From Auriscalpium vulgare (taxonomy: Eukaryota; Basidiomycota; Agaricomycetes; Russulales; Auriscalpiaceae): 64,000 nt of DNA. Positions 29,238-38,400 of this stretch are shown here, piece by piece (the first letter of the stretch is position 1; each line of letters begins with the position of its first letter). Under the pieces are notes generated by a model that ran no database searches, was not told the DNA's origin, and was given only the letters and a program-made list of their open reading frames with translations. A program made the translations under genes and the position numbers. The stretch is taken from positions 1,612,001-1,676,000 of the forward strand of contig JAHBBC010000002.1 in NCBI GenBank assembly GCA_019915015.1. Direction: 5' to 3'.

Positions 29238-30672
29238 TTACGATTCCCTTGAATCGTTTCTTATGTAAGCACCAGTCGCAGTTTTTGGACCCCCATGCAA
29301 CTTTCATCTTCCCCCCCATATATAGGTATTTGTTCACACGGTCCAATTTCCCTAGCCAACACAATTCCCCCTCTTCGCACTTCAAAAGACTCCCATTTCA
29401 GACAGTATTTCGCATTTTGTAAGCTAACTAGAATAGATATGCACATAATTTCAGTGGCTCTGAACTCAGAAGAAAATGCTCCATAATTGCCATTTCCGGT
29501 AAATAATTCCCACGCTCGATCCCATGACGTCAGTCTCGGATGCACAGCACAAGTGCACTCGGAAACTACGTCATTCCTCTCTACTCCGGCTACTGTACTA
29601 CCCGGACTCGATTACCAATCTTTCCAAAACTGTTTATAACAGGAATTGAACTGCAAACCTCCAAGTTTTGAAGACTATACAGTGCAGATACCACTAGACT
29701 ACAGAGCCATTGACAATATATACATCAATACATATGTTATAGACTATTCCTGTAGGCTTTTCAAAGCATCTAAGTCTGTCACCTCCCCATTCGTGCATCC
29801 AAAAATCATGTCATGTCTGAGCTCTAGCCAAAGTACTACGGGGAGTGAAATACATATAAGTGTTTCTATCAGAAATTGAACTGCAGACCATGCCCCTGAT
29901 CAATATCTGGCGGCCTGCGCAAGCTTGCGAGCGAGGCCGGCCAGGTATTGATCGGGGCATGGTTGAGTCCATGTTTCACGGAGCAATGCACAATGTTGCT
30001 GAGCAAGTTCATGCACAGCGACGATGGGCACCCACATGTAGTACAGTGGTAATGTGTCAGATAGTACCAGATCCCTTGAGCGCTGGAGAGGGTACTGCGA
30101 TGTGTGCAAGTGAGTGTCAGGCTCCCGAAGATGATCGGAGTGCGTCTCCGATGAGAGTAGGGAGGCGCGCGATCAGAGGTGTTGGTTGGAATGCGTGATC
30201 AGTCAGAGAATCATCAACGAGGGGTTGGAGGAGAGGATGTGTATTGCAAGCGACTGGGAACGACTGCACACTGCACTGTGTGTACGATCATTGAATTATG
30301 GTTGGAACAACAGAGAGGAGTGCAGACAACAACACTGAACCATTAGTGTGAATGTTGACTTGTCAAAAGTGCGAAAATTGGTGAATGATCGCCTCGCAGC
30401 GCAGAGCGAAGAGTATCAGGGCTACCCATGATGCCACAGATTGAACTTTAGATATGACTGAGACAGGTCAATCTTTCACTTGCATATCACTACCTTCAAC
30501 ATCATTCACTATTCTCAGTACATGCAGACTCTCTACTGCATTTCAAAATCACATCAAGTAGAGGTTGTAGCCGCAGCAAATGGATACTAACATTAACTAC
30601 ATAATGATATTTACAAACCATTAGAAATGGAATCGTACCTGCCGTGCTTAGCACCGGCCCACTACCAGCAAG
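29238..30672 (-). mobile_element. Hairpin-ended non-autonomous element inserted in B-rev pol (1435 bp)
   Basis: The uninterrupted B-fwd sequence reads ...ACTCGA-AGGCG..., and this insert splits it exactly, with no target duplication (or one base, A). On the minus strand it begins CTTGCTGGTAGTGGGCCGG, with a small imperfect hairpin and then GTACGATTCC. It ends ACGATTCAAGGGAATCGTAA, a hairpin whose right arm is the inverse of the 5' GTACGATTCC. The right-hand part (29238-29713) holds a reversed SINE-like body and a tRNA-like head with B-box complement GGAATTGAAC at 29642. A 23-base inverted repeat around TGCCCCTGATCAATA lies at about 29889-29965. No coding region is supported. The element at 48029-48838 shares both ends. 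Confidence 0.7.
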
Positions 30673-30711
30673 TCGAGTATCATGGCAATGGATTCTCCTT
30701 CCTCTAAGTCT

Positions 30712-31521
30712 TCAAGCGCGTTGTTGTTTAACTTGCTCGTCGCGAAACCAATGGTGGCCTCGAGGGAACGTCGGGAGCGTGAGCGTAGCGCCTCCATTGG
30801 GGTTGACCATCGTGACTGTGTGGTCCGCATTGGCGTAGTTGCGGACGACCGACTCGGTCAAGACGTCGAAGGGTCTGCCCAATAGGATGTCGTAGGCGAC
30901 ATTTCGGACGATATGAATCTGGAGGTAAATCGTCATGTTCCCAAAGCGAACTGGGACATTGCGCGCAAGTCCTAGGGATTCTGAATATTGACGATTTGCG
31001 CTTTGAAGCCTAATCTTGATGTCCGGGGTATAATGGAGCTCTAGAAAATGACAGACTTCTTCCGACATGGCGATGACTTGAGACCCGGGATCGAGGAGAC
31101 ATTCTATTGCCACTCGGTTGGCAATGAGTCCGTCAATAGAGCGTAATGCGTGAGACTCTCTAGCAACGATGAGGCAATCATCGTCGCTGTCGTTCGCATC
31201 TCCTACTCCGTTGAGGTACATTTCGATAGGGTCGGCCATGTAGAAGTCGCCTTCCTTCTCTGTCCAGAGGTCCTCCTTGGTAGCAGTGCGTGGGTCGGGC
31301 AGATAGTGGAGGAATGCTTTGTTCTCAGCCGCTTCAGTTGCTGCGGCTGCCGAAACAAAGTCTTCATCCGGCACTTCTTCAACTGAGGCCTTGCGCGGAG
31401 GTACTGCAGCTTGAGTGGTAGCAGCGCGACGCGGCGTGACCGCGTCCCGGAACTTGGCGCGTACTTCTGGCGCAAGTGACAGTAGTTCCTCCGGCGTGAG
31501 CGTGATTTGGGCTGTCTTCAT
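30712..31521 (-). CDS. Protease part of element B-rev ORF1 (downstream of a TGA)
   Basis: The frame is the continuation of gag past a TGA at about 31578. It contains the conserved TPEELLSLAPEVRAK block, an acidic linker (DEDFVSAAAATEAA) and a retropepsin with LLDPGSQVIAMSEE and ILLGRPFDVL. It ends at RGHH(W/R)FRDEQ, where the pol frame overlaps in the +1 frame. It differs from the B-fwd copy by a single residue here (Trp for Arg). Whether it is made by TGA readthrough or is dead cannot be decided from sequence. Confidence 0.7.
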   Translation of the reverse strand: MKTAQITLTPEELLSLAPEVRAKFRDAVTPRRAATTQAAVPPRKASVEEVPDEDFVSAAAATEAAENKAFLHYLPDPRTATKEDLWTEKEGDFYMADPIEMYLNGVGDANDSDDDCLIVARESHALRSIDGLIANRVAIECLLDPGSQVIAMSEEVCHFLELHYTPDIKIRLQSANRQYSESLGLARNVPVRFGNMTIYLQIHIVRNVAYDILLGRPFDVLTESVVRNYANADHTVTMVNPNGGATLTLPTFPRGHHWFRDEQVKQQRA

Positions 31522-31575
31522 AGCGCAAGCGTAGATGGTGTCGGCAATCTCTGGTCGATGGATGGGGGCAGCGTG

Positions 31576-32036
31576 TCAAAATGCGGGTTCTGGTGCCTTA
31601 GCTTTGGGTGGATCGGCAGGCGTGGTCTTGGCTTTGACCGGTGCGCCTGTAGCATCCTTGGCATTTCGATATGGGTGCTGAGGCGACTGAACTGGCGCTT
31701 CGACTTCTGCTGCTGCTGCGGGAGCTGGAGGAGGGACTGAGGGTGCGGGTACCACGTCGCGCGGCTTTGCTCGGGCTGCGCGGGTGATTTCGACCCCGTC
31801 GAAGATCTGCGCGTAGGTCTCTTGCGCGTAACTCTCTCTTCCGCGCAAAGCGGCCAGTTCCTCCTCTAGGAATTGAATCCGATCGACCTTGGATAATTCG
31901 AGGATGTTGGGGTTTCGGGTGGTGCTCGTTTCGATCATCAACTGGGCAACTGGTTTGACGCTAGGATTGCGCCTGTACCATTCCTGCACGCGATCGCGCA
32001 GGAAGTCGCCCGAAATTGTGCGGGGGACGTAGGAAC
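31576..32036 (-). pseudogene. C-terminal gag fragment of element B-rev, left of nested element C
   Basis: It continues the gag frame interrupted by element C, from the SYVPRTISGDFLRDRV region just after the zinc knuckle through a coiled-coil-like stretch (VDRIQFLEEELAALRG) and a Pro/Ala-rich linker. It ends at the TGA after PEPAF. The same TGA is present in B-fwd (46597-46599). Confidence 0.8.
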
Positions 32037-32041
32037 CATTG

Positions 32042-32339
32042 TGTAACGCCCGCGCGCCGACTCACCTCAGTTCCCGCCGCTGACTCCTCGTTTCGGCAGG
32101 AGTTGCGTGTCCGCCTCCCGGCGGACTTGTTATCACCCGGAAATCAGTAGATTAGTAAGTAGTATACATAGCTAGCTACGTGTTTGTATCTAGCTAGTCT
32201 CTCTTGAACCCGAACTTTCCCCCACTCTGTTCCGGTTTGACTGAACTCTCTTCCTTGCAACCCGTGTTCTAACAGCTACTCTCGAACATCTTCAAGCACA
32301 CAAGCATCAAGATTAGCTCGAGAGGCCGTTAGTCTCACA
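32042..32339 (+). repeat. 5' LTR of element C
   Basis: It starts TGTAACGCCC and ends TTAGTCTCACA. It contains no obvious TATAAA box; TAGCTAGCTACG and TAGCTAGTC repeats lie in the middle. It appears identical to 40687-40984. Confidence 0.9.
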
Positions 32340-32463
32340 TTTTTTGAGTGTTTAGTTCGCTTTTTCTATTCTCTTTTTCCCAAACCCGTGTCGGACTGAT
32401 CACCCGCACACGCTATCTATATTTTGAACGTTCTTACTATTCTATCCTGCAGGTATTCTAGAC

Positions 32464-35400
32464 ATGTCGAAGCGTACTACGGCTTCCCAGAAGAAAGGTA
32501 AGTCAGTACAGTCAGTGCCCTCGGAGACGACGCGCAAGCGCCTCCTGGAGGATGACCCGGAACTCGGGCGAGCGAAGGACGCTGCCGAGGAGAAGGGCGG
32601 AGTGAAAGAGGACAGCCATGTCCGCGCGCATTGCGCTGCGTCGACAGCTGGAGCCTCCTCCGTACGAGCGGAACGGTCGCACGGCACCGCCCAGTTGGCA
32701 TCGCGCTGGGGTGTTGGCGACCGTGGGCCGACTCAGAGCGGCGGCCGCGTCACTCGCAGCTTCGCCAGTGTGCTGCGCGGCGGGTCGCCTGCTGCGGGCG
32801 TCGCTGTTACACGAGGCGCTGCCCCCATCAGCACGAGGCGCCCGGCGTTACCTAAGCCGGCGCCGGGCTCGGGCACCCAGGGCCGGAACAAGCCCGTGTC
32901 AGCCCTGCGCGAGGCTGTGCAGCCTGCACGCCAAAGCGCCGCGCCCGTCGCAATCGTACCTACGCAGGTAGGCGACACCGGAGCACACGAGAAGGGCGGC
33001 GAGGGAGACGTCCCCGCGCCCACGACGATGACGGATACGGATGCGCAGAGCACCGACGTCGAGACCAATGCGTCGGAGCAGGTCGAGGAAGTCGAGCGCT
33101 ACGAGCGCGACTTCGGAGCTAAAGTCAGCGTCGGGCGCTCGCGTCGTGTACCACAGTACAAGGTTAACACTGTCAATATAAAAGACCTTGATAATTCACA
33201 GTTCTTCCAGTCATGGTTTGACTTGTCGTTGGACAAGGACACGCTGGGTACAATCCCGCGTTCCTGGATACTGCCTGCTGCTGCAACTCAAGTTAAAATT
33301 GAGGAAGTCGAGCCCGACTTGAGCTCGTTGAGTGCGTCAGACCTGTCCACTGCGTCCGATAGCGGCGCTGACGCCGCGCTCGATTCCGGAGACATGGCGT
33401 GGAGCGACTCGGAGGAGGAAGCACAGCTCGAGGAGGCCATACGGCGCTCGAGGCTGCAGTCGATGGCGGTGATTGTCGAAGTGAAGGATGAAGAACCCCC
33501 TGCTGGTCCGTCCCTCGCAGCACGCGCCGCCGGTTCCAAATCCAAGGCGACCAAGTCGATGAAATCTGAGCCCAGGTCTAACGCGAGTACCGATTCGTAT
33601 CGCACTAAAAAGCGAAAGGGTAAGAAAGTGGATCCGCAGGAGCGCGGACCAGAATACCTTTCGTTTATACGTGATTTCTCGAAGGCGCCTGCGGCGACAC
33701 CGCCGAGACCGCAAGATTCGGTGCCTCGCTTTAACCAGCGTCCGGCGAACAAGTATGTCCGCGAAGAGTCGCAGGTGCCGGATGGTACTTGGTTCCATAA
33801 ACCGCCTGCGAGGCAGACGTTCGGACGAAAATTGAGTGTAGTCTCGGAGGACGACAGTTCGTCTGATGACAGCAGTTACAACGGGCCAACGGAGTCGGAC
33901 AGTAGTCGAGCTTCAAGTCCCGCACCTGGGGACAGGACACCACCGCCGCCGTCGCCACCACCTTCATCTTCATCGTCGGACTCGTCGAGCTCTAGCGACT
34001 CGAGCGAGGGCCATCGGAAAAAGAAGAAGAAGAGCCGCAAGGCCAAGAAAGAGGCCAAACGACGAGCGCGTAAGGCGAAGACGGCGCTGAAAGGAATACA
34101 AGTCAAGACGCCAGCGACGTATGAAGGTACTCCAGACCTGGACACGTTGGACCAATTCTGCTATGAATTTGAGACTTGGACCGAGCTGTATGAGCTCGAT
34201 GACCAGCTGGCGGTCAAGTTGATTAAGAATTTCCTGTCGGGGACAGCGAGTCAGTTCTTCATGAAGCATGTCGCGAAGCGACGGGAAGAATGGACTATCC
34301 AGCTTATCTATGAGGGTCTATTCGACTACTGTTTCCCGCAGGACTTCAAGCGTCGTCTGCGCGAGCAGCTTATGTCGTCGGTACAGGGCAAAGACAAAGT
34401 CCGCGATTTCGTGCGTGATCTCGAATCGCTTGCGACACGGTTCCCTGATGTAACACATCAGCAGCTCGTGCAGATATTCTGGAAAGGTGTCCATCAGTAT
34501 ATACGGTTCGCTCTCATTGAGAAGGGACTTAATCCTGAGAGCACCCCACTTCCCAAGCTAGTGAAGCATGCGTCACGTAGCGAAGCTGCACATGAGTCTC
34601 TGAAAGCAGAGAATGCTGACCGCGGAGGTACTTATTCAGTTCCCGGTCGACGCTGGGGACGATTCGCGACCCGCGCGAGCGGTCCCGAGGTGAACCATAT
34701 GAAGCCAACTGCTGGACGCAGTGAGAGTAAGCCCAAGGATAAGCCTCGAGAGCGAGCACCCACCGACCGTCGCGAAGGGAGGTGGCGCTCAGCGCCGCGA
34801 CCGCGAACTGAGAACCGCTGGGAACAGCCAAGGCTATCGCGCGAGGAGCAGAATCAGCTGCGCGCTGAAGGAAAGTGCTTCAATTGTAAAGAGACCGGTC
34901 ATGGGGCGCGAAATTGTCCCAAGCGTCAGACCGCTCGAGCACCAAGAGGCGCGAGAGGCGTCCACACAGGCAGCGTGCAGCTCGCGGATGTCGATAAATT
35001 AGCTGACAGAGCCCGCGGGGTCGACATTGCTGTGAACTCTGTGAACATCACAGGATATCCATCGCCGGAGCCGGACGGGCCAGAACTCGAGACGTCGAGC
35101 ACTGAGGCCACTGCACGTTTCATCTGCGAGCTATTCCAGCGGTACTACGACCCAGATGAAGCGATGCGCGCTGGGTGCGAACCACACGAGCGGTTTACTG
35201 CGTTGTTTATGGGTGACGGATATGAAGTGACGGACTGGCTCACCGGCGAACGTGTCTATGACGTGATGGATGCAGACCTGGCAGAACCTGACACACTTGT
35301 GCACAAAGTGGTCAGACGAGGCATCCAGGATTTTCAGAACTGGCCCATACCTGTGCGTATTAAGGCCAAAGCACAGAAGTATGTGTCTGATCGCGGATAC

Positions 35401-38400
35401 CCCGGGCCGCTGTTCATACAAGTCCTGCCAGACTATCGCGGATATGTGGTAGATATTCCTGAGACGGGTCTCGCATGCCTTGTAACGCACGAGGATGTGG
35501 CCGCTGGTGACGAGGAATCATTCGGTTACTTAGCGCATGAGCAAATTAAAGCGTCGTGCATACCGTTTGATATGCCATATGAGCGACAGTCCGCGCGAGC
35601 TCGCCGCCGCCAACGCTGGATGTTGTATGTCGCGTCGGCGTCCACTGGCAGCTCCGCGCGCGGTAAACAAACCAGATTTCGATCTGGAGGGCGCGAATCG
35701 GTGAGCGCAATAGAGCGAAACGCTGCGCGCACCAAGGATTTGCGAAGGAAGCTGCCAAAGCCGGTAGTACTCGCGGTCAAGGTTAATGGACAGGTCGTAC
35801 GCGCGCTGCTTGACACTGGCTCGATGGCAGATTTTGTGTCTACAACAATAGTTGATCAGCTGCGTCTGAAAACAGAAGTGCTAGCAAAACCATTGCCTGT
35901 TCAGCTCGCTGTCCATGGCTCTCGCTCGAAGATAAATCGGAGCGCAACGGTGCACTTTGCGTACCAGGATATTGACTGTCAGCGTCGCTTCGACGTCGTG
36001 AATCTGGATAATTATGACATGATCCTGGGGACGCCGTTTATCTTCCAGCACCGCGTTATGGTTGGACTTAATCCTACGCGAGTGGCCATTGGCTCAGCGG
36101 AACCGCTTGAGATTAAAGGCGTGGAGGTTACCACTATCTCGTCGGCGGCAGCGGACATCGCGGAGGATGCGTTTGAGCGTCTGCGTCAGCAATTGTACCG
36201 TGAAGCGTCGGATCTGCTGACTGACACTGAGCGCACCGCGTTACCACCGCTGCGTGAGATTAATCATATTATTCCCTTGATTGACGAGAAGAAAGTGTAT
36301 CAGTGGCGACCATCCAAGTGCCCTGAGGCCATGCAGGCTCTCTGGCAGCGAAAGAAGGAAGCGTACCTCGAGTCGGGACGATGGCGTACAGCGACGGGCA
36401 CCAACGCGATGCCAATGCTCATCCTGCGGAAACCGCCAAAGGCGGACGGGACTTTGCGCATACGAACGGTTGTTGACAAGCGCCAGCAGAACGCGAATAC
36501 ACGCAAGCTGGCAACGCCGCTACCAGACATCGAGGCTATACTGCGTCGAGTGACGCGTCATAAGTATCGGAGTCTCATTGATGGCAAGGACGCCTACGAG
36601 CAAATCCGCGTAGAGCCGGATCACGTCTCGCGAACGCTGTTCACAACGCCAGATGGGACTATGGAAAGTCTTGTGCTTCAGATTGGAGACTGTAATGGCG
36701 GTGCAACATATCAGGCATTGATGAATCATATCTTCGCGCCGTACATCGGAGTCTTCATGGATGTGTACCTGGATGATATTATCATTTATTCAGACACTGC
36801 GGAAGATCATATGAAGCACATACGGATTTTGCTCGACGTGCTGCGAAAGAACAAGCTATACCTCAGCGCGGGGAAGATGCAGTTCTTTGCGCGCGAGCTG
36901 AAGATCCTAGGACATGTTATTGATGAGTACGGAATTGCGATGGACCCGCACAAGGTTGACTCGGTCGCAAACTGGAAGGTACCCACCAACAGTAATCTGC
37001 TGGGAAGCTTCTTAGGCGCGGTTGGGTATTTGGCACCTAATTGTCATGGTCTTCGCATTCCTATGGGCATTCTCGAACCGCTTAAGAGCGCGAATCGGTC
37101 ATGGAGTTGGACGGCGACGCACCAGCGAGCGTTCGATGAAATCAAGCAAGTCGTACATGCGTGGCGCGATCACCGTCGAGTGGCTCTAGATTATGGAGCA
37201 GACGCTGAAACAATTAACCTGGTGACGGATGCAAGCACCACAGGCGCAGCAGGATATGTTAGCCAAGAGAATGATCTTCAGACTGCGAAAATTGTGACGT
37301 TCTGGTCAGGCAAATTTAATTCCGCAGAACAGAACTATCCAGTACATGAGCAAGAGCTGCTTGCTATCGTCGAGTCCCTGAAACGATTCCGCGGCATACT
37401 GCACGGTGCAAAGTTCCGCATCTGCACGGACCATCAGGCGCTCGAGCACTTCATGACGCAGAAGAACCTGTCGCCACGTCAGCATAGATGGTTAGACGTC
37501 TTGAACGAGTTCGAGTTTGATATTGGGTACATACCTGGTCATACAAACGTAGTTGCCGACGCGCTGTCGCGGTTGTACAGCGACGAGCCGGCAGGTGTCG
37601 TGCGAGCACGCAGCGAGTACCTGTCGGATGATCAGCGCGACGACGATGATGACGAGCCACCACCGCTCGCAAACATATATGACGTACCAATATACACTGG
37701 TCAGATGCTGCTGGCTGAGCTCGATGTCGCGCTGCGCCGGTCAAGTCGTCTTGCTGCGAAACCGCGCGACGACGGGTATTACCGTGGGTTGAAGCGGACG
37801 GAGGCAGTCAAGACGGTACCAACAGCTCCGGTGGCTAAGCGCTCGCGTCGCAAGCACAAAGCCGCGCAGCCCGCGGACACGTCGGAGGATGTGCCAGTTG
37901 TCTTGTCAAATACCGACGATGACGGACCGCTGAATAATCAGAACGCTGCAAGCGGGGAGGCCGAATCTGATAGACAAAGTCAGCATGAGGACCCACAGAC
38001 CGAGGCTAATCCAGAGATCCACTTACCCGAGCTGATAATCACGAGCGAGTCGGGGGTGCCGCTCTTGCGGGAGGTCCGAGGTCGCTATGTGGAAGACCCT
38101 TTCTTTCGAAAGGTTGCCGCACAGCCAGAGCACTACAAGGACTTCCTGTTGGAGGCGGATTTAATTTTTAAGATCTACCGTGATGAGAAACGACTGTGCT
38201 TACCGGACATCCTTGTGGGGAGGCGGAGCGCCCGCGAGATCGCGATATCGCACGCGCACTCGTTGCTGGCTCACCTCGGAGCGTCCAAGACTTTAGACTA
38301 CCTCAGAACGGAAGTCTGGTGGCCCGCAATGGCCAAGGATGTCGAAGATTTCTGCAGGTCATGTGTCGTTTGCGCAACAAGTAAATCGAGCACGCAACAG

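Noticed and set aside
29238..30672. Canonical Helitron.
   Set aside because: The ends are not TC...CTRR, the insertion is not between A and T in both cases, and no Rep/helicase is encoded; only a related mechanism remains possible.
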